From Apodospora peruviana (lineage: Eukaryota > Ascomycota > Sordariomycetes > Sordariales > Lasiosphaeriaceae), in assembly GCA_033439685.1 (NCBI GenBank), contig JAUEDM010000006.1, forward strand, positions 434,001 through 498,000: 64,000 bases of DNA, written 5' to 3'. Under the pieces are notes generated by a model. The model was not told where the DNA came from and made no database searches. It saw only the letters and a list, made by a program, of their open reading frames with translations. Each line of letters starts with the position of its first letter. The first letter of the stretch is position 1. Made by a program: the position numbers and the translations under genes. This document shows, piece by piece, positions 41,681 through 51,408 of this stretch.

Positions 41681-42102
41681 TCTGATATTGGAGCCAGACT
41701 GCCAGTGATGTTAGGACAAGTACCTGGAACTACGGCATCGTACTAACGTGCGTGATAAGCGAGTGCACCAGATAAGCGAGTGCACCACTTTCCACCACCC
41801 GCAACAACTATTCTCAATTATATAACCACACCACTAGGAAATAACAATAAACTTAACAGACCTGGATTTAAGCTAGAGGTCGTAATCGGTGGTACTCTAT
41901 CCCCGTTAAACACTAAAAATGGGTACCTTCTTCAGCTCTGCTAGAGGAGAACCAGTGAAGTCTGAACCATTGATTACTACTCTGAAGAAAAAAAACAAAA
42001 AAAAAAAAACAGATATTGTTTACTAATTCTCAATAATATCGAGTACAAATAGTACCTGGACAGGCGCAACTGTGAGTTATCAGGCCAGATATGCTTCCCC
42101 GA
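41681..42102. other. Intergenic region upstream of the HET gene
   Basis: 0.4 kb. A short direct repeat (GATAAGCGAGTGCACCA, two copies around 41754-41786) and an A-rich run around 41986-42010 are present. No gene is seen. Confidence 0.5.
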
Positions 42103-42829
42103 CTATTTACCATCAATAACCTTGAAAGTCTCATCGATGTTCTTCCCAATGACTTCCCGAATGGCTTCGATTTCAGTCTGGACTGCTTGATACTGGACCT
42201 GCAATCTCTGCATCTCCATGTCGAGCTGCTTGTCCACGTCTTGAATCGCTGCGATCTGCTGATCGACTCGGTCGGCGTCTGGTCCGGGGGGTCTGTTTTT
42301 TACATTAACAAAGACTCTTTTCTGATCATGGATTACGGGGAAAGAGGTATAATACTTACAGGCCGTTGCGCACTTGGAAAAGCGCAGCCACCTCATTTGC
42401 CAATTGCGTCCTGGACTGGTCGATGAACTGCATCTGAAGTTCCAGGTCACTTTTCCGAGCGGTAAGCATCATGTACCGTGCCTGAGAAGCAGCCATGCCA
42501 CGCCTAATGATCGTCAGTCATGCTTTGCTCCCATAGAGAAGGGATGGAACATGTAGCATGGGTAGTACGTACTTGAAAACTCGTCTGACGGTGGGTTTCT
42601 TCTTTTCTCCAACCGATCGGGCGGCGACGGGTTCAAGATCGGGAATTGCCTCGGCCTCATCCAAAACTCGAAGTGCATCGGCAAGCACCTGGTCGACATC
42701 GGCACTAATGTCGGGGGATCTTGCATCGATCTGGACCTGTCCAAGTGGACCGGAAGAGGAGGACGGCAAGACAGCAACAGCTCCAGAGAGAAGCCAAAGG
42801 AGGCCGAACGAGGTAACGTAAGAGCGCAT
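42103..42829 (-). CDS. Secreted coiled-coil protein of unknown function
   Basis: Three exons (42829-42573, 42503-42360, 42292-42103; introns 69 and 67 nt) give 196 residues. Signal peptide MRSYVTSFGLLWLLSGAVA, then a low-complexity acidic segment (DADVDQ-type, DEAEAIPDLEP), a basic patch (EKKKPTVRRVFKRG), and two amphipathic helices rich in Gln/Glu/Leu (QMQFIDQSRTQLANEVAALF and MEMQRLQVQYQAVQTEIEAI) that should form a coiled coil. It ends FKVIDGK. There are no cysteines apart from the signal region. I know no family; the coding frame is well supported because all three exons join in phase at consensus splice sites. Confidence 0.75.
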
Positions 42830-43705
42830 CGTGGCTATGGTTGGTCGTCTTGGAGAGTACAGTTCAGATAGATGATGGGATGAAAAGGGGCGTTCGGGTG
42901 ATCGAGAAGAGACAGGAAGTGGGTTGGGCGACTTCAACAAAAGATGAAGAAGCCCAAACCTTTTGAGTGGAAATTTGGGCCCAGGTATAAGTACTTCAAC
43001 TTTGTAGTGTTCAGTTCAAGTTATCTATAGCTACATGATTCCTCGGTAGATAGTTTTCATCCCTTACAAGCAACTGGTTGCCCCGAATCCTTCCCCCTCA
43101 TGATCGACTTCCGGGGCAGGACACTGCGTTTGCAGGGAATTGTACACGGCGTACATGAATATTGCAAGGGCCTTTGCTAAGTCTCTTACAGGGTATGAAG
43201 CAAGTACAGGGTGTAAGAAGTGTAAACTACTAAACTACTTACCGTTTCTTGGGATGGTGCGTATCCATTGCAAATCATTGCAGCCTCGAGTCTGATCTGT
43301 GGTGGCAGTGTGAACTTGATGACCTCGTGATGTGATAATTACAATACGGCACCCTACAATGAAACCCGTGCCGCCCCCTCATCATGTTGTAGTGGTTGAC
43401 GGAAAGCAGGTATTGATTGGTTCAAGTGAATTGCAACGCCTTTTTTGTGGCTTGTCTCCGAAACTCGACTAGTTCTCAGGTGAAGGATTCCAAAGAGCAC
43501 ACACGGTACGTCCGTAATTAGTTATGGGAAAGTGTGCTATACCGCCAAGCCAGCATCCGGCTTGACTGTCCATTTGTCACATGTGACATTTTGTACCTAG
43601 TTGATGGTCGCCTGCCCGGCCTGCCAGAGTTGTCCTTTGCTCATTTGCACCAACTCTAAACTTACATCCAGTTCCTACATCGTTTCTTTGATATCAGTGC
43701 ACTAC
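42830..43705. other. Divergent promoter region of coiled-coil and acyltransferase genes
   Basis: 0.9 kb between genes starting on opposite strands. Nothing else is recognised. An in-frame ATG at 43604 would extend the acyltransferase by 34 residues. Confidence 0.45.
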
Positions 43706-45295
43706 ATGGCCATGATACCACCCCAACAACTTGAATCCGAAAAGTCAGTTGGTACCAGCTCTTTAGTGCTGCTGCAGAATGTCTATCACGCTACCAGTCG
43801 ACTACTGCACAACCTCCTTCCAAGCCCATTGACGAGAATCTATCGGCAACAGCAGCGGAAGCAGCAGCAAAAATGGCGTGAGCCGCCTGACCAGAGCACT
43901 GCAAAGACCGAATGGTTAGACGGACTTCGGGGTCTGACCTCACTAGCCGTCTGTCTCGCTCACATTGTCGGGGGAACCCACCCAGACTGGTATTTTGCCT
44001 ACGGAGATGGACCTCAGCACTCAAGATCGTGGATGAAGTTGCCAATTATACGACTCATCTACAGCGGCGATGCGGCGGTGGCAATCTTCTTCCTCATATC
44101 AGGATACGTCCTATCGAGTCGACCACTGCAGAGGGCGCGGCGGCATCATGTCGCTCTGTTACACTCCGAACTCGCGTCATCGGTGCTTCGAAGGACAGGT
44201 CGACTGCTGTTGCCGACTCTCTGCGCATCGTTCGCAACCATGCTGGGCGCCCAAATGGGCACGTTCAGCTGCCGACCTCCCATCGACGACGGTCACTTGA
44301 CGATGTTCTTCGTCTTGGCACGCAGCAAGGCCTCCATATTTGACCAGATCCTCTCATGGCTGCGAGAAATGGCGACTCTGTTCAGACCGGGAGCCGGTAC
44401 CGATCTCGACACGCCAGACCTGATGTACGGCGTACAATTCTGGACCATTCCGATCGAGCTTGGGGCCTCCTTCGTCATCTACCTATACATACTGGCCCTG
44501 TCACCGCTTCGACAAGCACCGCGCCTTACCTTGCTTGCAGTTTCTGCTTGCTACTTCATGGCTTGGGCACGTTGGGATATCGCTCTCTTTCTAGCCGGTA
44601 TGTTCCTTGCCGACATAGGGATCCCCAAGGACACGATCAGACAAGCGCAGCCTTTCAACACCGAGTTGGAAAGGTACAACAGCAACAGGCTCTGGCCAGT
44701 GAAGTCGAGGTTGCTGCCCTCCAGGAGGCTGGTATTCACCTGCTTACAACTTTGCCTACTACTTGGCGGCTTGTTTCTGGCCAGTCAGCCGACCCTCAAC
44801 GCGGCCACCGAACCAGAACCATGGGCCACTCTGAATGCCGTGGTGCCCTCATCCTTTGGCCCCGAGCAAGTCGGCCGCTTTTGGGTCGCCATTGGGGCCA
44901 TCCTTATCTTTTACGTGGTTGAAAGGCTACAATTCGCCAAGTGGGTGCTGACGAGGTCTCTGCTGGTCGACCACCTCGGTAGGATATCGTTCAGTCTCTA
45001 CCTCGTGCACAATGCCGTCATGAGCAGTCTCGGAGCATGGCTTCTGACACAATTGGCGTCTCGACGGGTGCTGCATCAAGAAGCACATGAAATCGCAGAT
45101 GGCTTGACCAAGGGAACGGGGGAATGGGATGTCGGCATCTGGGTGGTTATCTGTATCGTTTTGCTGGTGTCATTTTGGGTGGCGGACGTATTCCAACGAT
45201 TCATTGATCGGCCATCTGTTCGTGTCGTCAAGTGCATGGAGGCATGCCTAGTTGCACAGGTGGTTGATAAGGAGGAAGACGTCGAGTGGTTGTGA
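43706..45295 (+). CDS. Acyltransferase-3 family integral membrane protein
   Basis: A single exon, 529 residues from 43706 (an ATG at 43604 gives 563). Motifs of the acyltransferase-3 fold: WLDGLRGLTSLAVCLAHIVG at the start of the first helix (LDGLRGLA-type signature), IYSGDAAVAIFFLISGYVLS (VxxFFxISGxx), RRTGRLLLPT, and FWTIPIELGASFVIY, a charged-residue helix typical of the family. About ten membrane spans follow, ending in SFSLYLVHNAV and a cytoplasmic acidic tail (DKEEDVEWL). Members O-acylate sugars, lipids or secondary metabolites in membranes, taking acyl groups across the bilayer. In fungi many are uncharacterised. No gene next to it fixes the substrate. Confidence 0.9.
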   Translation: MAMIPPQQLESEKSVGTSSLVLLQNVYHATSRLLHNLLPSPLTRIYRQQQRKQQQKWREPPDQSTAKTEWLDGLRGLTSLAVCLAHIVGGTHPDWYFAYGDGPQHSRSWMKLPIIRLIYSGDAAVAIFFLISGYVLSSRPLQRARRHHVALLHSELASSVLRRTGRLLLPTLCASFATMLGAQMGTFSCRPPIDDGHLTMFFVLARSKASIFDQILSWLREMATLFRPGAGTDLDTPDLMYGVQFWTIPIELGASFVIYLYILALSPLRQAPRLTLLAVSACYFMAWARWDIALFLAGMFLADIGIPKDTIRQAQPFNTELERYNSNRLWPVKSRLLPSRRLVFTCLQLCLLLGGLFLASQPTLNAATEPEPWATLNAVVPSSFGPEQVGRFWVAIGAILIFYVVERLQFAKWVLTRSLLVDHLGRISFSLYLVHNAVMSSLGAWLLTQLASRRVLHQEAHEIADGLTKGTGEWDVGIWVVICIVLLVSFWVADVFQRFIDRPSVRVVKCMEACLVAQVVDKEEDVEWL

Positions 45296-45798
45296 TTGGG
45301 CATTAATAAACAACTGGCTAGGAAGTTGAGTGCTCGTGTTAATTCCCATGTTACGCAACAAACGGCACCTCATATGATCCATTGACTATGTCGTGAGTCG
45401 TTGTACAACATTCCTCACTTTGATCTCATTTCCCGACATGGAATCAAGGCTAGCCCCCAAACAGACGCATTAATGGATGGTCAGCTGCTCAAATTTGGGA
45501 TGGCGCTGTACCATTGATACCATCAACTTTACTCGTCGCCGCGCCGCACTGCAGTCCGACGGAGTACATCCTACGCAAGCCACAAACTCTCGTTGAAACA
45601 AAGCTAAGCCTGCTGGCCTGGGGCCAAGGCAAGCTACTTTGAACTTCGCATTGCTAAACTTCCAATAGTCCAGCCACACGTGTGCACCACCTACCTAGGT
45701 ACCCTACATAACAAAGACTCGACCCCTAATGTGGCCGCCGCTCTGGTGTGACGAGTAACAACGGTCCGTCTTTGTCCAGTCACAGGTCAGCTTCCAAA
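45296..45798. other. Intergenic region
   Basis: 0.5 kb between two plus-strand genes; promoter of the SET-domain gene. CCTACCTAGGTACC motif at 45689-45702. No gene is seen. Confidence 0.45.
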
Positions 45799-47409
45799 AT
45801 GTGGAACAACTGCCACCACCTTCACATGCTTCGACAAACCGCCCACCGCGTACTGGTACTGCTGTTGTTGAGTACGACTCGGGCGGTGTCTTTTGTCGTC
45901 AGCGACACTGGATTCAAATGTTATGGGGCCAGAGGCAACCTGTTCCCCCGATGGTATGGCACATGCCCCAGCCCGACAGACGAAGGATCATGGCAGCCAT
46001 CGTCATCATCATCAGAAAAAGAAGAAGAACTCACGCCATGGACGCACACACCTTACTGCGCGGAGGACCATCTGAGCCACAAACTCTGCGTCTTCACAAG
46101 CGCGACATCCGGCACCATCGGAACCAGCCTCATCACAACTCCCCAGATATCTGCAAGCGTTGCGGGACGATTGATAGATTCGCGCAACAGCGGCCACATA
46201 CATGTACTTGACCCTCCATCACCATCATATGAGGTCGCCGACATACCCGGAAAAGGCAAGGGCGTCGTGGCGACCAAAATCATTCGTGCCCACGAAACCA
46301 TCATGGTCGACTATCCAGCCATCATAGCCGATAAGGAGATCGGAGACTTCTTCGCCCAGACGACCGAGCAAGACTTGAAGAACCGAGCGGTGAGACAGTT
46401 GCGCGATCCCTACCAGGTCCTCAACCTAAGTACTGGCAACCGGTACCCGGCGGGAGACGACTCCATTGCGGAGGCCGTTTTGGCCATGAACGCGTTCGAT
46501 CTCAACATTGATGACGTTGGATATGCGGCGCTCTATCCGAATGTTTCGGTAAGGGTTTCCCCTCGGTTGGCTCAGTGCCAGCCTATCTGCCCATCCCCGA
46601 ATATCTTGCGTCTTCGGGTCCAAACTAACAACTTGACATCTCAGCGGATCAACCACGCTTGCACACCGAAGTATGTACCTACCATTCACGCTCTTTAAAT
46701 ACGGCAAGCTGACCACATTGTCTATCCTCAGTTCATACGTCGCCACACCGGCAGACGGTCTGAGTCTTGCCGTCGTTGCCGTGCGAGACATCCTCCCCGG
46801 GGAAGAGATATCCATCAGCTGTACGTACCGCGGATATAATCCCGAAGTACATCCTGCACGCCTGCGCTCTATGTAGCTAATGTCATTCTACCAACTACAG
46901 ATATTCTCCCAAGCCTCCCCAGCCATGCGCGTCAGACTATCCTCAAGCAGAAATGGGCCTTTGACTGCACCTGCTCATTATGCAAACCGAATCATACAGC
47001 TTCGCCGGCTTCCTCGATTGAGGAATCAGATGAGCGCCGAAACCGCATCATGAAACTAACCGACGAAGTGGATGCGCTCTTGGCGGACTATTACCGTGAC
47101 ACGGACGACGACGACGACGACGACGGCGATACCGTATTAGCAGCCGGTAGAGGAGATGAAGCGCTGGTGCGCGAGGCCATCAGACTGACCCATCTCGTAC
47201 TCAATCTGCTGGAGGAGGAAGGCTTGATGACATGGACACAGCTCGCGGCTGAGCAGCATGCTGTATTGGCGGAGTCCTACAAGTCCGTTGGAGAAAATGC
47301 GATGGCGAGGCAGCATGCTAGGAAGGTTCTTGATGACCGTCATGGTGGCAAGGACCTGAAAGGGTTTATAGGTACTTTGTTTGCTGATTTGGGGGAGATC
47401 ATGGTCTGA
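45799..47409 (+). CDS. SET-domain protein with an N-terminal signal peptide
   Basis: Four exons (45799-46548, 46645-46670, 46732-46820, 46901-47409; introns 96, 61 and 80 nt) give 457 residues. The N-terminus (HRVLVLLLLSTTRAVSFVV, about 16-34) is a clear hydrophobic signal. A Cys-rich spacer and a Ser/Glu-rich stretch precede a SET domain: PGKGKGVVATKIIRAHE, then NHACTPNS (253-260), then GEEISISY (282-289). A post-SET zinc site follows as CTCSLC (Cys311, 313, 316). The C-terminal part includes an Asp-only run (about residues 353-361) and TPR-like helices. The 26-nt second exon encodes exactly the NHACTPN core. SET enzymes methylate lysines. A secretory signal on one is unexpected for a histone methyltransferase and suggests a luminal or exported role, if the start is right. 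Confidence 0.85.
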
Positions 47410-47498
47410 TTCTGTATGTGGTCTGAGGCGGACAATTCGCATTTGTACATAGCGCGTTATACCTAATTATTCACACTATTTATAACCATCAACAAACA

Positions 47499-47973
47499 TC
47501 AAACGAGCACCGTCTCCTCAGAATCAACCCCCCTAAACTCAAAGTACCTATTCCACTCAGGATCCTCAACCAGATCCCGCGCAATCTCCTTCTCAAACGC
47601 AATACAAAACTCGTTCCCCTCGTCATCACCCGCGGGCGGCGCACCATTCGTTCTCTCCGGATAAATGACCGTCAAGCCGGCCGTGACGGTCTCGAAGGGA
47701 AAGCGGAAAGCGTACGGTCGGCCAAACCCAAAATCCGCCTCGTAAGGCCGCGTCTGGCGCCAGTCAGTTATTCCGTTACTCAAGGGCGGGAAGCTATCCA
47801 CGCGGATGAATAAGGAAGTTTTGTCGCGGATTGGAGCGATGGCCGATAACACTGCGTCGAGGGCTTCCTGGGTGACGCCGTTGGTGAGTTGGCGGACGTA
47901 CCTAAGATAACAAGATGTTAGCATATGTCCCATAAGAACTGAAAAAAAAAAAAAAAGAAAAGAAAAAAAAAGA

Positions 47974-48005
<32 letters not shown>

Positions 48006-49241
48006 AAAAAAAAGAAAAAAAAGAAAAAAAAGAAAAAAAAAAGAAAAAAAAAAGAAGAAAAAAGAAAAAAAAAAGAAGAAAAAAGAAAAAAAAAAAGAAG
48101 AAAAAAGAAAAAAAAAAGAAGAAAAAAGAAAAAAAAAAGAAGAAAAAAGAAAAAAAAAAGTAACCGACCAAGCCAGCTTCGATAACGGCGCCTCGGAAAT
48201 GACTTCCTCAACAGTTGGGCACGGCACCGGACTCTGCGCGCTCAACGCCGCCCAAAACACGTTCCCCTGCATACGCTTGGGCACCCGCGGATGGCGAAAC
48301 CGGCTACGCATCTCGATGCCGTGGCCCCAGATGAGCTGCTGCTGCTGCTGCTTCGCGTCGTTGAGGTCAAACAGTTTGGCCCTGTGCTTGGTCAGGATGC
48401 GCCAGATGTAGGCGCAGTACGCGTCGTAGCTCGAGATCCAGTAACTTCCGTCTTCGGGGGAGGCCAGCTTCTTGAGCTCGGCGGTCTTGCTTTTGGGCAA
48501 ATGGAACAGCAAGTTCTGACCGAGCTTGTGGTCGGGGTGCCGGTTCGGCGGGACGGGTCCGTCCACCCGCTGTTCCATTGGAGGTTCTGGTTTGGATAGC
48601 CTCGAGTTGTCGAGGCAAGCTGGGTCCCAGGGCGGAAAGTCGGTTGATTTTTTCCAGACGGCGGCGCAGTTGTCGGCCAGCTGGTGCATCTCGCCGGCCC
48701 AGCCGTTGACGTCGTTGCAGTAGTGGTGGTGGTGCATCATGAACACCAGGCCGCCCCTGATAAAGGTCGCCTTGAACGCGGCCGCCTTGATTCGGTTGAC
48801 GGGGTCGGCTTCGGGCTTCTCGCCGTACGTCATGGGCGCCACGCACCATGTGCCATCGTCGCCGAGAGATTGGGAAGTGAAATAGCGGTCCTCCAGATCT
48901 TGGAAGGAAGGATATTTGCCTTCGTCTTCAGGTCCATCAAGCCACTGGACGTGAAACTGGACGGTGTCTTCTCTTGTCTTGTGTGAACAGAAGCCGCCGT
49001 CTGGGTGCGGCTCGAGGACACCGCACAGCTGGCGGCATTGGCTCAGCGTGATCTCGAGGCCGCGTTTGAGCACCGGAATGATCCTTGACTTGTCGTCGTC
49101 GTCTGCGAGTTTGAAGAACAGTGCGTAGTTCTGGTATACCTGCGCGACGCAGTAGTCCAGCGTCGAGAGTCTGAAGATCTCATCTGCTGGGTCCGCCTCC
49201 CAGCCAGTCGGGTGCAGTTCGAAGATCTCCTGTCGGGGCAT
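47499..49241 (-). CDS. BAHD / trichothecene 3-O-acetyltransferase-type transferase
   Basis: Exons 49241-48169 and 47901-47499 give 491 residues. The intron (47902-48168, 267 nt) is a nearly pure T/C tract on the coding strand, donor GTCGGT (non-consensus), acceptor ATCTTAG; the joined codons read LAW-YVRQL. The donor is a choice: GTTACT three bases on breaks the frame. Since 267 is divisible by three and has no stop, the unspliced message is also open. Motifs: HxxxD catalytic box HYCND (His173, Asp177, in a run of four His), and DFGFGRP near the C-terminus (DFGWG-type). The family uses acyl-CoA to acylate hydroxyls of secondary metabolites. Its placement 8 kb from an NRPS-like gene, with EthD and NmrA-like genes between, suggests a tailoring role. 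Confidence 0.85.
47941..48160. repeat. 220-bp uninterrupted purine tract (A/G only), inside an intron
   Basis: Every base from 47941 to 48160 is A or G on the plus strand, built from A7-A10 blocks separated by G, with later units of about 20-22 nt (AGAAGAAAAAAG...). On the coding strand it is the pyrimidine tract of the BAHD-gene intron. It can form triplex (H-DNA) and will slip in replication. Confidence 0.97.
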
Positions 49242-49639
49242 CTTGGAGTGTCTGTGGCGGACTGGAGTTGGATGGAGTATTGTCGAGAAGCATTCCAGTA
49301 CACGACCAGACCAGGCTCAAGTTCCCGTCAGAGATGAGGCGGGGTATGAGCTGCCTTTAAGATGGCCGTCGTCGATCATGCCCACCGGCTCCAATCATGC
49401 CGAAGAACGCGTTTCGGTGGGTTACATATCCACAAGTTGATGCAGGAACCTTGCTTTAGACTCTGCCTAGTGTTCTTCTCCGGGCAGGTGGTGCGTTTGC
49501 ATTATGACTGTCTATCAAGACTGCGGCCATTGGTGATTGGCACTAGCCTGCTGCCAAGGTTGTTAACTACGACGAAATACATGAACATGTAGGGGCTAAA
49601 TCTGCATCCCTAGAACCAGATGACCGGAATATCAGATTG
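49242..49639. other. Intergenic region upstream of BAHD gene
   Basis: 0.4 kb; promoter of the acyltransferase and 3' end of the EthD gene (both minus). No gene is seen. Confidence 0.45.
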
Positions 49640-50136
49640 CTAGTCCTTCTTGTTAACCTCAGTCGCACCGACCGCCACAATTGTAGTCTTGCTGTTGTCT
49701 ATAACAACGCCCTCCGTCTCGGCGATCCGGGCGGCATTTTCGGGCACCATCATCAAGCCGAGGTAGGCTTGGAAATGGGCTTGGTCTCTGAACTCGAGGA
49801 TCGCAATGGCCTCCCAGTCGGCGTCGGCCTGAGTGCCCATAAAGACTGTGGCGGGAGTAGTCGGATTTCGCTTGGTGTTGCCATCGACCTTTGGCCCTTC
49901 CTGAATTAAAAAAAAAAAAAAAAAAAAAAAAAGAACCAGCGATTAATTACTGCGTTAGAGAACAGATAGGAAGTACTTACGGTCCGTTGTATATAGTGCG
50001 CTGTATGGCTGAGCGCGTAGTGTTCGCCGGCGATCTCTTTGTGAAGAGGCACGAGTTTGGTCTGGCAGTGGGTGCGGAAGTCCTCGGGCGTAACGCCGGC
50101 CTTGCGGTAAATGAAGATCAAAATGGAGAAGGCCAT
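49640..50136 (-). CDS. EthD-domain protein (dimeric alpha/beta-barrel)
   Basis: Exons 50136-49981 and 49900-49640 with an 80-nt intron give 138 residues, the normal size. The intron's pyrimidine tract is a 25-base homopolymer (A on the plus strand, 49908-49932). Visible features: MAFSILIFIYRKAGVTPEDF at the N-terminus, THCQTKLVPLHKEIAG (EthD-type xxHxx helix), HYALSHTAHY, and a C-terminal ferredoxin-like repeat WEAIAILEFRDQAHFQAYLG. EthD-domain proteins are small cytosolic dimers; several occur in polyketide or other natural-product clusters as cyclases, decarboxylases or dehydratase-like tailoring proteins. No catalytic role is proven for most. It ends NKKD. It lies between the acyltransferase and the NmrA-like gene, all on the minus strand. 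Confidence 0.87.
49908..49932. repeat. A25 homopolymer, pyrimidine tract of the EthD intron
   Basis: Twenty-five A on the plus strand, directly before the acceptor on the coding strand (TTAATTCAG). Confidence 0.95.
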
Positions 50137-50472
50137 TTTTCAGTTTGCCGATAGTGATTAGTGACAGGAGATGTAATGGTCGAAAGAAAGTTGAGTGAAG
50201 ATGGAAAACTTCACAGTCCGAGGGCGTTGGTGTTCATTTATATACCCTAGTCCAGCATATCTTGCCCGGTTCTAATCAGTTGTGTAACGCTACAGCCAAC
50301 GCATTGTTGGTAAGCACTAATTAAGTCCGGTACCAATGGCAGGTAAGGAGAGCATAGCATGGCACATGTTCAGGGCTTGTTGGCGGCCGACGGGGAAGCG
50401 GTATGCATTCCTACCAGGCAGGAACATGGAGATAAAAGAGCTGCATATTGTCTTCTCGGGACCTCCAAACAC
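50137..50472. other. Intergenic region upstream of EthD gene
   Basis: 0.34 kb; EthD promoter and 3' flank of the NmrA-like gene. TATATA-like run at 50240-50244 about 105 bases before the EthD start. Confidence 0.45.
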
Positions 50473-51408
50473 TCACACTACTTGATATGTCCGACCAACG
50501 CTCTCCCTCTCCCTCTCCAAGAACCCCCTGAACGTGCCAAGTGACCCAACCAGCTCCGTCAGTTCCTCGAGGTTCACGTACTCGGACATGGATCTCATCG
50601 TCTTCTCCGAATTGACCAAGACATTGGAATTCGCCTGCGCGGCGATGTCTTGATCCGTCATGAAGATAGCCCCGAACGAGCCAGGTCGTCCGACGGCTTC
50701 GCTAAGCTGGTCCAGCGTCTCCTGAATCGGCAACAGCTCGCTCGCGAGCCCAAGAGCTTTTCCATCGAACTTTGCGGGATCTCGGAACGCGGCGACTGCG
50801 GCCTTGCCGATGTCTTCATGGTCGATCAGCGGGAGCAGCGTCTCGGCCGTCATCGAGACCGTCCACGTGCCCTTGTCTCGCACCTCAGGATATCTGCCGA
50901 CCTTGGGCTCGACAAAGTTGGACATGAAGAATGCGGGCCGTAGGAAGGTGTGATGCTTGAATCCGGCGTCCACCACGGCCTGTTCGACGGCTTTCTTGGC
51001 GGTCAGATGCTTCTCCATGAAGGAGCCCGGTCTGACGTGAACCTTGGCGTCAAGTTGGGAGACGCCCAGACTCGTGGATGCCACGACCTGCGTGACGCCA
51101 GCAGCTTTGGCGATGCTCAGAATGTTTGCCGCCTGTCGACCTTCGGCGGTCAGGTCTGCGAAATTTGGGTAGAGGCAGAGGAAAAGCTTGTCACAGCCTT
51201 CGATGCTGGCACGCAGTGCATCGTCATCGTCCCAGTCGCCCTGGGTCAGCTGCACGCCGGCCGTCTTGAGTGCTTTGGCGGCGGGAGAATCGAGATTCCG
51301 GACTGTTGTGTGGACAGTCCAGTCGAGAGCTCGAAGCTGGTGGGCAACAGCTCCTCCTTGGGACCCAGTGGCACCACAAACAAATACCACGGGGTTTTCG
51401 AAAGGCAT
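50473..51408 (-). CDS. NmrA-like NAD(P)-binding reductase
   Basis: A single exon, 311 residues from the ATG at 51408 (MPFENPVVFVCGATG). An in-frame ATG at 51501 adds 31 residues before the Rossmann start and is less likely. The N-terminal dinucleotide motif VFVCGATGSQGGAVA (GxxGxxG) sits at residues 8-22. Then come TVRNLDSPAAKAL (NADP-type Arg), QLTQGDWDD, and an atypical-SDR C-terminal domain with FLRPAFFMSNF and LIDHEDIGKAA. NmrA-like proteins are either redox sensors controlling nitrogen regulation or isoflavone-reductase-like enzymes. With EthD and BAHD genes beside it, a metabolite reductase is plausible, but a regulatory role cannot be excluded. It ends in a Glu/Arg-rich helix. Confidence 0.87.
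   Translation of the reverse strand: MPFENPVVFVCGATGSQGGAVAHQLRALDWTVHTTVRNLDSPAAKALKTAGVQLTQGDWDDDDALRASIEGCDKLFLCLYPNFADLTAEGRQAANILSIAKAAGVTQVVASTSLGVSQLDAKVHVRPGSFMEKHLTAKKAVEQAVVDAGFKHHTFLRPAFFMSNFVEPKVGRYPEVRDKGTWTVSMTAETLLPLIDHEDIGKAAVAAFRDPAKFDGKALGLASELLPIQETLDQLSEAVGRPGSFGAIFMTDQDIAAQANSNVLVNSEKTMRSMSEYVNLEELTELVGSLGTFRGFLERERESVGRTYQVV

Noticed and set aside
47902..48211. Poly-Phe ORFs on the minus strand
   Set aside because: They are frames of the intronic T-rich tract and not independent genes.
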